A DNA stretch of 64,000 nucleotides from Desulforapulum autotrophicum (GTDB lineage Bacteria; Desulfobacterota; Desulfobacteria; Desulfobacterales; Desulfolunaceae): assembly GCA_020723285.1 (NCBI GenBank), contig DYJE01000030.1:1-64000 (forward strand). Reading direction: 5' to 3'. Positions 27,581 to 39,500 of this stretch are shown here, piece by piece (position 1 is the first letter of the stretch; each line of letters starts with the position of its first letter). The position numbers were made by a program, and so were the translations under genes. The notes below the pieces were generated by a model that worked only from the letters and a program-made list of their open reading frames with translations, was not told the origin of the DNA and made no database searches.

Positions 27581-27681
27581 GATAGACCGTCTCATATACC
27601 GGGCAGAAGAAATAAACATAAAAACCATCCGGAACGGCGTTTGCCCGTTCCGGCCGAGCATGCAAGGAAAACGGAAGAACC

Positions 27682-30321
27682 ATGGAACAGAAAATGACCG
27701 GCAGTGAAGCCAGGGCGCTTTTCATCGAGTATTTCAAGAAACACAACCACCGCCATGTGCGGAGTTCGTCCCTCGTCCCTTCGGACGACCCCACCCTTTT
27801 GTTTACCAACGCGGGGATGGTGCAGTTCAAGCGGACCTTCATCGGCGAGGAAAAACGGGACTACACCACCGCCGTCACGTCCCAGAAATGCGTGAGGGCC
27901 GGAGGCAAGCACAACGACCTTGAAAACGTCGGCTACACGGCCCGTCATCACACGTTTTTCGAAATGCTGGGCAACTTTTCCTTCGGCGACTATTTCAAGG
28001 AAAAAGCCATCGCCTTTGCCTGGGATCTCCTGACCAACGGCTACAAACTGCCCGTTTCCAAACTCTGGGTGTCCGTCTTCACCGACGACGACGAGGCCTT
28101 CGACATCTGGCACAAACAGATCGGCGTGGCCCAGGACCGCATCGTCCGGCTGGGTGAAAAGGACAACTTCTGGGCCATGGGCGACACCGGCCCCTGCGGC
28201 CCCTGCACGGAAATCCACATCGACCGGGGAGCTGACCACGGCTGCGGCAAACCCGAATGCGCCATCGGCTGCGACTGCGACCGTTTCCTCGAAATCTGGA
28301 ATCTGGTGTTCATGCAGTTCGAACGGAACGAAAAAGGGGAACTCACCCCCCTCCCCAAACCCAGCATCGACACGGGCATGGGGCTTGAGCGCATTCTCTC
28401 CATCATGCAGAACGCCGACACAAACTACGACACGGACCTTTTTATTCCCATCATCCGTAAAGTGGAAGACCTGTCCGGCCGCAAAATCGGTGAATCCCAC
28501 GCGGTTTCCGTCTCCATGAAAGTCATCGCCGACCACAGCCGGGCCGCCGCCTTCCTCATCGGGGACGGCATCCTTCCTTCCAACGAGGGAAGGGGCTACG
28601 TGCTGCGCCGCATCATGAGGCGGGCTATCCGTTACGGCCGGAACCTGGGCCTTACCAAACCCTTCCTCCATGAAACGGCACGGACCGTGTTCGACGTAAT
28701 GAAAGAAGCCTACCCCGACCTTCACGAAAACGCCGATTTCATCACCTCCGTCATCAAAAATGAGGAACAGAGCTTTTCCCTCACCCTGGACAACGGCCTG
28801 CGCCTTCTTTCCGAAGCCCTGGACGACATGAAAGCCAAGGGCGAAAGCACCCTGTCCGGCCAGGTGATCTTCAAACTCTACGACACCTTCGGTTTTCCCG
28901 TGGACATCATCAAGGACGTGGTGAAAGGCGAAAGCGTCGAACTGGACATGGACGGATTCACCCAGGCCATGGACGAGCAGAAGGAGAAATCCCGGGGCGA
29001 CATCCGTTTCTCCCACATGGGCGAAGCGTTCAAGGCCCTTTCCAGCCAGGGCGTCAAGACCACGTTCACCGGTTATGCCGGACTTGAAACCCCATCCAAA
29101 GTCCTGGTGCTTGCCGTGGACGGCCATGAAATCGCCGAAGCCAAAGACGGCATGACCTTTGATCTGGTCACGGAGATGACACCCTTTTACGGGGAATCCG
29201 GCGGGCAGGTGGGCGATTGCGGTAAAATTTCCGGCGAAGGTTTCGAAGCCGAGGTCACGGATACCGTGAAAGACCCCACCGGCCTTTTCATCCACAAATG
29301 CCGCATGGTGAAAGGCAGAATCCAGAAGAACGACGCGGTCACCCTCACCGTGGACACTGAAAAACGAAAAAGAACGGCCCTGAACCACACGGCCACCCAC
29401 ATCCTTCACACGGCCCTGCGCACGGTTCTGGGCAGCCATGTGAAACAGGCCGGGTCCCTGGTTTCCCCGGAACGCCTCCGCTTCGACTTTTCCCATTTTT
29501 CAGCCATCGAGCGGAAAACCCTGGATGAGATTGAAACCCTGGTGAACGAACAGATCCGGAAAAACATCCCGGTTGCAACGGCGGAAATGGATGCGGAAGA
29601 AGCTTTTAAAACCGGTGCCACGGCCCTTTTCGAAGAAAAATACGGAGACCGGGTCCGGGTGGTGAGCCTTGACGACTTCAGCCGTGAATTCTGCGGCGGA
29701 ACCCATACGGAAAGGACCGGCGACATCGGCCTGTTCAAAATCATCAGCGACGCGGGCATCGCCGCCGGCGTCCGGCGCATCGAAGCCGTGACCGGTGCCG
29801 AGGCCCTCGCCTTTATCCAGAACCAGATCACCGCGGCCCAGCGCACGGCCAACCTGGTGAAATCCCCCATCGAAACCCTGCCCGAACGGGTGGAAAAAAT
29901 CATGGGCGACAGCCGGAAACTGGAAAAGGAACTTCAGAAACTGAAAAGCGCCGTGGCCGGAAAAGCCGCCGACGACATCGACCAGATGGTGAAAGAGGTG
30001 AACGGCATCAAGGTCATCGCCCAGAAAGTCGACGTGGAAGGCCCTTCCGAAATGCGGGATCTGGCCGACCGTTTCAAGGACAAACTGAAATCCGGCGTGG
30101 TGCTCCTGGGCGCGGAATCCGGCGGCAAAGCGCTTTTGACCGCCATCGTCACCAAAGACCTCACCGGCCGCGTCAAAGCCGGAGACATCGTTAAAAAAGC
30201 CGCGGCCATGGTGGGCGGCGGCGGTGGCGGACGGCCGGACATGGCCCAGGCCGGCGGCCCCAATCCCGAGAAGCTGGACGAGGCATTGAATTCAGTTTTG
30301 GACCTTCTTTCCACACTTTAA
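27682..30321 (+). CDS. alaS: Alanyl-tRNA synthetase
   Basis: 879 aa, normal length. The catalytic class II core is at the N-terminus (LLFTNAGMVQFKRTF, CVRAGGKHNDLENVG, HTFFEMLGNFSFGDYF), with a zinc-containing segment CGKPECAIGCDC. The editing domain carries HTATHILH and the distal CGGTH. A coiled coil (about 740-775) and a DHHA1-type C-Ala domain with a Gly-rich GGGGGGRPDMAQAGG end complete the layout. It charges tRNA-Ala and edits Ser/Gly mischarging in the cytoplasm. RBS GGAAG 5 nt upstream. Confidence 0.98.
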   Translation: MEQKMTGSEARALFIEYFKKHNHRHVRSSSLVPSDDPTLLFTNAGMVQFKRTFIGEEKRDYTTAVTSQKCVRAGGKHNDLENVGYTARHHTFFEMLGNFSFGDYFKEKAIAFAWDLLTNGYKLPVSKLWVSVFTDDDEAFDIWHKQIGVAQDRIVRLGEKDNFWAMGDTGPCGPCTEIHIDRGADHGCGKPECAIGCDCDRFLEIWNLVFMQFERNEKGELTPLPKPSIDTGMGLERILSIMQNADTNYDTDLFIPIIRKVEDLSGRKIGESHAVSVSMKVIADHSRAAAFLIGDGILPSNEGRGYVLRRIMRRAIRYGRNLGLTKPFLHETARTVFDVMKEAYPDLHENADFITSVIKNEEQSFSLTLDNGLRLLSEALDDMKAKGESTLSGQVIFKLYDTFGFPVDIIKDVVKGESVELDMDGFTQAMDEQKEKSRGDIRFSHMGEAFKALSSQGVKTTFTGYAGLETPSKVLVLAVDGHEIAEAKDGMTFDLVTEMTPFYGESGGQVGDCGKISGEGFEAEVTDTVKDPTGLFIHKCRMVKGRIQKNDAVTLTVDTEKRKRTALNHTATHILHTALRTVLGSHVKQAGSLVSPERLRFDFSHFSAIERKTLDEIETLVNEQIRKNIPVATAEMDAEEAFKTGATALFEEKYGDRVRVVSLDDFSREFCGGTHTERTGDIGLFKIISDAGIAAGVRRIEAVTGAEALAFIQNQITAAQRTANLVKSPIETLPERVEKIMGDSRKLEKELQKLKSAVAGKAADDIDQMVKEVNGIKVIAQKVDVEGPSEMRDLADRFKDKLKSGVVLLGAESGGKALLTAIVTKDLTGRVKAGDIVKKAAAMVGGGGGGRPDMAQAGGPNPEKLDEALNSVLDLLSTL

Positions 30322-30343
30322 AAAAAATACGAATCCTGATCGA

Positions 30344-30367
30344 GCCTCCGGCGGTCCTGCCGGAGGC
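30344..30367. terminator. Hairpin after alaS, similar to the 161-bp element ends
   Basis: gcctccggc, loop ggtcct, gccggaggc: a perfect 9-bp stem without a T-run. The arms match the tips of the 161-bp elements, so it could be a solo remnant of that family as much as a terminator. Confidence 0.5.
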
Positions 30368-30595
30368 CTACCCTCCTTTTATTCCAATCCGCTTTCAAGA
30401 AAATTCTCCACGGCCCATAAAACACTTCAAGATTTCACAGCCACATACCGAAATTTAATAGTGACGTCCCACGTCCGCGTTTTTGAGCGCCCGTTTATCC
30501 GTAAGTTACCTTTTTTCCGAAATTATACCGCAACGGTGCTGTGTTTCACGGCTACAGGCACCCATCATATCCGGTTTCAAAAAGGGGGAGGGAGT

Positions 30596-33500
30596 ATGTA
30601 TCGTTTAGTATCCAAAGGATTCTGGCTGGCCGTATGTTTACTGGCCCTTCTATCGGGCGGATGCCACCGGGGGGGCGGCTCGTCGTCACCCGACATCATC
30701 AGCGTTTCCGGCAGTGTCGGCAATGGCGATGTCGCGGGTGCGGCTATCGCCCTTAAAAACAGTGCGACGGGAGAAACGGTGTCAAGCTCGGTCAGCGGCG
30801 AAGACGGCCAGTGGACATTATCGGTGGAGCGGGTCAAACTGGCTGCGGACACCGACTTCATCCTCACGGCGACCCATCCTGTAAGCGGCCGGGTTCTCAG
30901 GTCCGCAGTTTCCGGATCAGATATCCTGAGTGCCGGTTACGCGCTGTCATCCAATCTCACCGTGATCAGCGCCTATTCCGAAGCGGCATTCCTCGTGGCC
31001 AAAGCCGGAAACGGTCAGGCCACCCCGGTCCCTTTCATGAAATACACCCTCAAGCTTACCGGGCTCAAAATGCCGAGATCCACAGGCAACCCGGAGGTGG
31101 ACGCCCTGGCCCGCTGGATTTCAGGAAAATTCAACGGAACCGGAGCTGAATCGGGGATCGTATACTCGGTCCAGCTTCTCGCACAGATCATCCGGGGAAG
31201 GTGGCCCGCCGTTTTCGTGGCCGGATCCCCTGTGACCATCTCCTTTCCCCAGGAATTCACGGAACTCGGTGCCACCGTGTCCGTGACGGATTTTGAGGGT
31301 CCCGAAGATGTCACCGTGTCCGGCAGCACCCTCACCGTATCCCCGGCCGCATCGGAAGACCAGGGGGAAGCCGTTCTTAAGCTGTCCCTGGGGGGAACGG
31401 ACCTGTCTCTGACCCTGCCCGTCATCACATTGAACTCTGTCTCCACATACCAGGAGACCCTCCTTTCAGGGTCCACAACACCGGTGGATCTGGGCCGGTT
31501 GACCATCAAGCCCGGTGCAGCGTCTTTTCTGGTGGATACCGCCATTGAAATCAATGAACTGGACATCGACGGTTTCGCCGGGGCAACCATTGGCGGCGTC
31601 ACCGTCACGGCGGCTTTCAACATTGAACTGGCCGGTGAACCCGGTGCCCCGGTTCAGATTATTTTCACGCCTGAAGAGGCTCCGGAGCCGGACAGCGTGG
31701 TGCTGATCCACATCGATCCGGCGACCAAAGTGGAAACTTACATATTCCCCGACAGCTATGACGAAACGAGTCACAGTTTCACGTTCACGGTGAATGGTTT
31801 CTCTCCCATCCTCATAGGGACTCTGGATCCTTCCCCCACATACTCCACCGGATCGGTGATCACCGTGTCCGATCTTGAAAACGACAGCGCAAACGCCCTG
31901 GCGTTCATGCGCCAGATCTCGGATTTCCTGGGTCATGAACAGAACCTGGCGGTTATCTCCACTGCAAACGGAGAGAAAGACATCATCGCGAAATATCTGG
32001 TCCAGCTCTCAAGCAAGGCCCTTTCGTCGTTCATGGCCCTGCCCGCAACCCACGCCTCGGACATGGCAGCCTTGAAAACCGTGATGTTCAAACCCCAGCC
32101 TTACAGCCTTTCGACCACCAGTGCCTTTGATGCTTACTGGTCCATCCGCAGCAGCCTGATGAAAACCCTTTACCGGGTCACGAACATGAACTTCAAAGGG
32201 TTTGACGGAACGGAGCTTTCCGATTACGGAACAAGGCAAAGCAAGGATATCGAGTCGGACATCCAGGGCTCCATCCTGGGCCAGCGCGATGCAAACGGCC
32301 GTTACCACCTCCCCATGATGGCCTACCGCGTACTGAAACTCGGCTGCACCTTGCCGGACAACTATTTCAGAAACGTCCTTGACTCCCTGGATTCCAAGGG
32401 GCTCACCGAAGATGAACGCATCGATCTTTTCAGGAACATGGCCGCCTGGATTGAAGGGTACATCGCCTACAAAACGTTCACCGCACCGAAGGTCTATGTG
32501 AAGGACAGCCTTCCGGGAACCCGTGACAGCCTGGTTCTTGGAGCCCGGAATTTCTTCGGCGACAGTTCATGGGCGGACTTCGCCGGACTCTGGCTGGGCG
32601 GCTCGTACCCGTATGCTGAAGACAATTCCGTTTCCGCAGCCGCCTATGAATTTGCCGCGATCAGTGACATGCTGGGCGACTGGGCCGACACCCTGACCTA
32701 TGACGCGGATCTGTTGGCCACGGCACAGACCGCCACGGAGTACCCCTTGGGTTCTTCCATGAGGGGCCGGAAATGGGCGGACAAAACCACCTGTTTCATT
32801 CCCCCTGAAGTCAGCGACGAAATCTCTGTGCTTGAAAACTGGCGGCTGTACCTCCTTGATCTGATTCCCAGCGTCAGCACCTGGTACAGGGACTCTGACG
32901 GTGATGGATACGGCGATGCCGCGAGTTCCGTTGAGGCGTCCGAACAACCTTCGGGATACGTGGTAAACTGCACCGATCAAGACGACACCGACGCCACAGT
33001 GTACCCCGGCGCGCCGGAAATCTGTGGAGACACCATCGACAACGATCTGGATGGAACTGTGGATGAAGGCTGTGGCAGCCATTATAAAGGCACGGAAAAC
33101 ACCTTCACCCTTCTGAGGAAAAGCAACAGCCAGTTCCTCCTTCCCGTGGACGTGGGTGGCCAGACATTGAACCTCCTGGTAGACACCGGCTCCGACGCCA
33201 TCATCGTTTTTGCGGACAGACTTTCACCTGCGAACACGGCCCGGATCAGCAACACATCCATCAGCAAACGTTATGTCAGCATCACCCGGACCGGATTCCT
33301 GGCCCAGGCCCAGGTCAGGATCGGGGCTTATTTCGACGATGACATGAACATCATGGTGGTCACCTCCCCCACCTCGGACAGCGACCCCTCTCTCACCGCC
33401 AAGGGTGCCGACGGCATCATCGGACTTCGCCGCACCCAGGGGCTTGCTCTGGGAAGCGACGACGCGCTCCTTGACGCACCGTTCAACACCCTCCAGCCTG

Positions 33501-36500
33501 CTGTCAACATCTTCGAGCTGAACCTGCCCCCCACCGGTACAGCCACGCTGTCCCTGGGAAAAATGGAGATTCTTGACCGTTCCAGATCCTCCTATATTTT
33601 CAAAGCCAAAACCTACACCTTCTCCGATCCGGTTCGGCCCATCGATTACAACTTCGCCGACCTCCAGGTGCCGTTCCGGGCGAAAAGCCGTTACGGCGAG
33701 GTCAACACCGGTGAACTGGACGTCCTCTTCGACAGTGGGGCGGTGAGCAAGCTGGTTCTGGATACCGAGGTGGCCAAAGCCCTGGGTTACGATCCGACCA
33801 CCGGCACATGGCAGCTTGACGGAGATTCTGAAATCGAGTTCAATCTGGTGGGACCGGCCAACACCGTCACCCTTTATCCCAAATTCAAGATTTCCGAAAT
33901 CAGCGTGGCCCCGTTCCGCCGGATGGGTGTGACCTATGAAGCCGTGCTGGGCATCGACCGCTGGCAGCACTACGTCATTGGCTTTTCTTACGTGGACTAT
34001 CAGAGCGAAGGGCCAGACGGGACGATACTGATGCTTTTCCGTCCCAATATGGCGGAAGCCTTCCAGCAGAGTCTTCCCGGCCAGGCATTGAACTACAAGA
34101 CCCTTTCGGGCCTGAACTCCCTGGGAGATGACCGTTTCCCCACCGCTGACGAGCAGGGCAACACCGTGGCGTTCCAGACCAATCGCCCCGATGGCATGGG
34201 CGGCTGGGATATCGGCGTCTGGAAAAAAGACGAAGGCATCCTCACCCTTCCGGGATTGAACAGCACGGCGGACGACGCCGACCCCTCCCTGTCGGCAGAT
34301 GGCCGATATCTGATCTTCCATTCGAACAGGAGCGGTGGTGCGGGAAGCTGGGACATCTACCTTTACGACCTTCAGGCCCGGAGCATGGTCGCCCTGCCCG
34401 GAGTCAACACCGAATCCATTGAAAGGACGCCCACCATCAGTGCCGACGGCCGTTTCCTCGTGTTCCGTTCGGAGAGGGACGGCGGTGCGGGCGACTCGGA
34501 CATCTACATGGTGAACCGTGAAACAGGGGCCTACGTTCCCTTGCCGGGCTTAAACAGTGACCAGGGGGAATACGATCCGGTGGTAAACGCGGACGGAACC
34601 CTCATCGCCTTCGACTATCAGGACAACGACGCCGAAATCTACGACCCCCAGAGCTATCTGTACGATGTGACCACCCACACGCTCGACACCCTTGCGGCAC
34701 TGAATTCCACCGCGTCCGAAACGGACAGCGTGATCAGTCCTGACGGGACGTATTATACCCTCCAGACCAATCGCTTCCATGAAGAAATGGGGCTGTACAA
34801 CCGGGATTTCATGGTCTTCAACCGCAGCACGGAACGCTATGAGCTGCTTTCAGGCCTGAATTCGGAATTCGACGAAGACGGAATCTGTTTCACCGGGGAC
34901 AGCCGGAACATCCTGTTCCACTCCAGCCGGCCCGGCGGCAAAGGGGGGTCGGACATCTATTTCTACAGTCTGGACAACACATCCCTGACGGATTTTACCC
35001 AGACCCGGCAGGATCTCCCGGCGGAAAACATCGACCTCACCTGTGATGAAACATCCGGCGTACCCACCCTCAAGGTCACCACCGCCGAAGGTGTGGAACT
35101 CACCCTTCTGGTGGACACCGGACTTTCCGGCATCATCCTGTTCGAGGACAGGGCACCACTCGGAAACCGCTGGGGCGGACCCGTGTCCGTCACGCTGCCC
35201 TACGGCACCCTCTACGCTTCGGAACAGATCTACACCCAGGTCCACATCGGCAATACCTCGGCTGTGACGAAAATGCCCGTCATCGCAAGCCAGGACGAGT
35301 ACGACCGTCTGGTGGGAAGGACCGATCTTCCCAGAGTCGACGGGGTCATCGGTTTCCTGGGCATGTTCCAGAACGAGTTCGCACCCAAGCTGACCCTCAT
35401 CGAGTACAGCTTCATTGACGGATCGGACCTGAACCTCGACCTTGAACCGGGCCTCAGCATCGGAGCGGCCCCCATGACGGACATCGCCCGGGGTCAGGGT
35501 GAATATATGTTCGACACCGCCATCGAAGGATACACCGACCCGGTGGACCCCTACAACGACAGCTACACCGACATGGGCGTATCGTTCATTGCCCAGACGG
35601 ACACCGGAGTCACCACCCCGGAAGGCCGGACAATCATGCTCAGTTCGGTTCTTGAGGACACCCTCATCCTGGATTTCGAGGCAGCCCGGGATCTCGGTTA
35701 TTCCAGCATTACGGGATGGGGCGACGTGACCACCGTCCGCATCATCTTTGCAAACGACGACAAACTCCTGCCCCTTGACGCGGGGCTGTATCCCGTGAAC
35801 AAAATCCAGGTGACGGATCTCAGCGGATCAAACTGCGACGCCGTGCTCAGCGCAGACCGCTGGACCGGTGATTTCATCGTCAGCTTTTCCACCATCGATT
35901 TCCAGTCCGACGGCCCCAGTGGAACCGTGTCCTTCCTTCAGCTCAAGGATGTCTACGCTCTTCAGGGAGATTTCTACGGCAGCGGAAGAAACTACATCTC
36001 CCTGCCCGGACTGAACAGCAGCGGTGACGACATCTATTCCTCCGTCAGCATTGACGGCCAGACCCTTGCGTTCCAGAGCAACCGGAACGGCCACAAGGAT
36101 GTGTTCGTGTACCGCATCGGCCAGGGTCTTCTCACGCTTCCGGGACTCAACTCCACCACGGACGACAGCGCCCCGACCCTCACGGGAGACGGGCGGTTCG
36201 TGGCTTTCCAGTCCGACCGCTCCGGCAACTATGATGTTTACCTGTACGACATCCGTGAAAAAACCTTCATCAGTCTTCCGGGCCTGAACACCGAATATCT
36301 GGAACGGCAGCCCACCATCAGTTCCGATGGAAAGATGCTGGCCTATAGGAGTGAAAACCCGGACACGATGAACGGCGGTTCCGATATCTTCCTGTACAGC
36401 CTCGTAACCTTTGAAAAGGTTTCCATCAATGGAGCCTGGCTGAACACCGGATCCGAGGAATATTTCCCGCTCCTTAACGGTGACGGAACCCTCATTTCCT

Positions 36501-39500
36501 TTATCGCCTTTGGCCGTGACGACACCGTGGGTGATTACGACGTCTACTTGTACGACCTCCTCGCCGGCCACCTTGTGGACCTCCCGGACATCGTGAAAAC
36601 GGAAGGGTACGAGGACGGCATGATCAGCCCGGACGGCGCGTTCCTGTCAGGCGGTCAATACTGGGGAAGTTCGGGAGACATCTATCTCCTTGAACGGAGC
36701 TCCGGCGAACTGATCTATCTCCCGGGCCTGAACACCCCCTTTGAGGAGGCCAGCCCCATTGTCACCCCCAATGCCCAGTTCATCTCCTTTGAATCAGACC
36801 GCCCCGGTGGCCAAGGTGGCTGGGACATCTACCTCTACCAGCGTGACGAAACAGACACCAACTCCTACACCGTGGCCGAAGCCTTTGATCAGGGCGGTTA
36901 CGTCACAGGTGCAGATGGTGGCAGGGTGTCGGACGAGACGGTGTACGGTTACGACCGGAACGGCAAGCTCATCGGCACGACCATCACGGACGGCGGGGGC
37001 AACTTTACCCTCACCGTTCCCCAGGGGACACTCCTTGGAATCACCTTCGAAACCCGGACGGGTGGCCTTACCGTGGTCACCGATGATGTGGGCGACGACA
37101 CCTACGTGCCCGATTTCGAGGCGGGAAACCTGAAATTCGGCCAGGTCTGGATCGAGGATAAAGCCCAGGCCGGTCTTCCCTCAACCATCAGGTTCGACAT
37201 CGAAACCACGGCGGCCAAGTACAACACCAGTGTCACGGTGTACCTGAAAGCAGGCAACCCCGGCGACATCGACCTTTCCGCCGGATTCGAACCGGACTAC
37301 CAGCTCACCACCCTTACCATCGACAAGCTGGGATTCAGGGGTGAAATGACCGATCCTGTGATCAAATCCCAGAACGACCGGGAAACCAGCGTCACCTACA
37401 TGCCGGGCACCAACAACATGAACGCCCATGTGGAACACACCTTCACCGTACCCCAGGGTATTCCCGACGGCCTGTACACAGCGGTTTTCGCCATCAATAC
37501 GTTTGACGTCACAACAGAAGACGACGAAATCCAGGGCGAGGATACGGGGGATCTTGCCGACAACTTCGTGGTGGCTTCGGCATCGACCATTATCGGTAAT
37601 CCCGACAAGCCCAACCTGCGTATCCTTTCTTCGAAACTGTACACCAACAGCTTCGAGCTGCCGGCTTCCGTACCGCTCGCTGACCCGGCTGCCGTTCCCG
37701 AAAGCCATGACCTGAGTCTCAATCTCGAAGTGGAATCCATGGCTCAGGACACGAGCCTGCCCGTGGCCATCACCTTTGAACTTGACGTGAACGGCGTGAA
37801 ATACCCCATGGCCTTCTCGGTGGACAACGGTTTCGGCGGGCAGCTGAAAATCGACCGGCAGACCTATGAAGAAACATGCAGACCCGAAGACCGGGAAGGC
37901 TATCCCGACGGAGACCGATGCGCGTCCCTTTACCGTCAGGAACAGACGGGCAAGACCTACACCCTTTACATGAACGCCGATGCGTACAACGCTCTCAAGG
38001 GAATCAAGTCGGACATCACCTGCCACCTGGTGGTTACGATGGACCCGGACAACACCATTGAGGAATACGAGGACAACAAGGCGGACAACGTCATCATCCT
38101 GCCCGTTCAATTCCTCGCTCCCGAGCCTGCAACCAAAGCGGTCAAGGCGGTGACAGGCACCTATGAAAACATATTCAACTTCAGAACAGGCCAGACTTAC
38201 GGCAACGATGATTTCAACATCGGTTACGAAGTGGGTCCGACGATGGATTACAAGAAAACCGAGTTCAACGGCATGACCTACCCCTACGCCACCACCTTCA
38301 ACGCCATGAACGACCTCAACGCCAAGGTGTTCGGCTATTCCTTCACCCCCCTTTCCGTGGGTCCGCGCCTCAACTTCGACTGCAGTTCGGAACAGGCGGT
38401 GAAAGACTCCTATTTCGATTACGGCGTTTACGTCTTCGGCGTGAAAATCTGGGGGCAGAACTACTCCATGCCCGATGACTATATGACCAAAAACGAACTC
38501 TCCCTCTGGGATTCCAAGGACGAGGAAGGCAACGAACGGTTCGCCAAACGCGTGGAAAAGAAAAAGGAAAAGACATTCAACGTGGGGCCCGTTCCCATCA
38601 CCGTGTCCGGTGCTCTTGTGGGCGAACTGGGCATCCGTGGCGAAATCAAGTACCAGGCTCTGAACAAGCTGGTGACCGAAGCCGGTCCCTTCGCATCCCT
38701 TGTGGGAACGGTTGAAGGCGGATTGGGCGTTCCGGGATTCTGCGTGGGCGTGGGCGTGGAGCTGACACTCATGGATATCAGCCTGAAACTCACACCCAGT
38801 GTCCAGATTCTTCCCGAAGTTCCCATCGCGCTCCTGGAGTTCAGGGCACCCATCGTGCTTTCCACCCTTCAGGGTGAGGCCTACCTGTTCGCCAGGGCCT
38901 TCTTCTGGAGTTACAAGTACACCGTCATCGACTGGGACGGCTACACCTATGAAATCAACCTCTTCCCCTTATGGTACAGAGGGTACGGAGCCACAAACCT
39001 TTACAAATCCTATTACTACCCCAAGGACGACTGGACGGGGACCACGCATTTAGGCGGTTATGAAGGGTTGCTGCACCACGACTGGGGCTACGGCGGTCCG
39101 GCTGTCCTTAACGGTGTGGTGGATTATTTCTCGGCATTCTACGAGGGCTATTTCGATTTCCCCGGAGCGGACGAATACGTGTGGGGCGATGAAAGCGCGG
39201 ATTACGGAAGCAATTACACGTTCCACGTGGATTCGGACGACTACCTCAGCATCCTGCTGGACGGCGAATTCATCGTGACCAACAATTTCGGGGACTCAGA
39301 TTACACGGAATTCGTCAGCACCGGATTCCACAAGCTGATGGTCTATTACAAGGAACTGCATTCTCCGGCATACGCCAAGGTCTACTGGACGAGACAAAAC
39401 CAGTTCGCGGCGTTCTACTACAACAACACCACCTTGACAGGTGATCCGGTCTACTTCGAATCCACCGAGCGGATCAACTACAAGTGGAACGGTGAAAGTC

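Larger units (their letters stand above)
27041..27681. other. Repeat-filled recA-alaS intergenic region
   Basis: No gene is seen. In order it holds a NIEHR-type tandem repeat (27045-27088), a related caacgctcaacg stretch (about 27117-27152), a REP-like palindrome (27194-27223), the second 161-bp inverted-repeat element (27322-27482), and an oppositely oriented REP-like palindrome (27550-27580). Confidence 0.75.

Noticed and set aside
27592-29496. 634-codon open frame antisense to alaS
   Set aside because: It is the reverse-strand shadow of a perfectly recognisable alanyl-tRNA synthetase; its composition (Gly/Phe/His/Val-rich) is typical of antisense frames in GC-rich genes and it has no motif.
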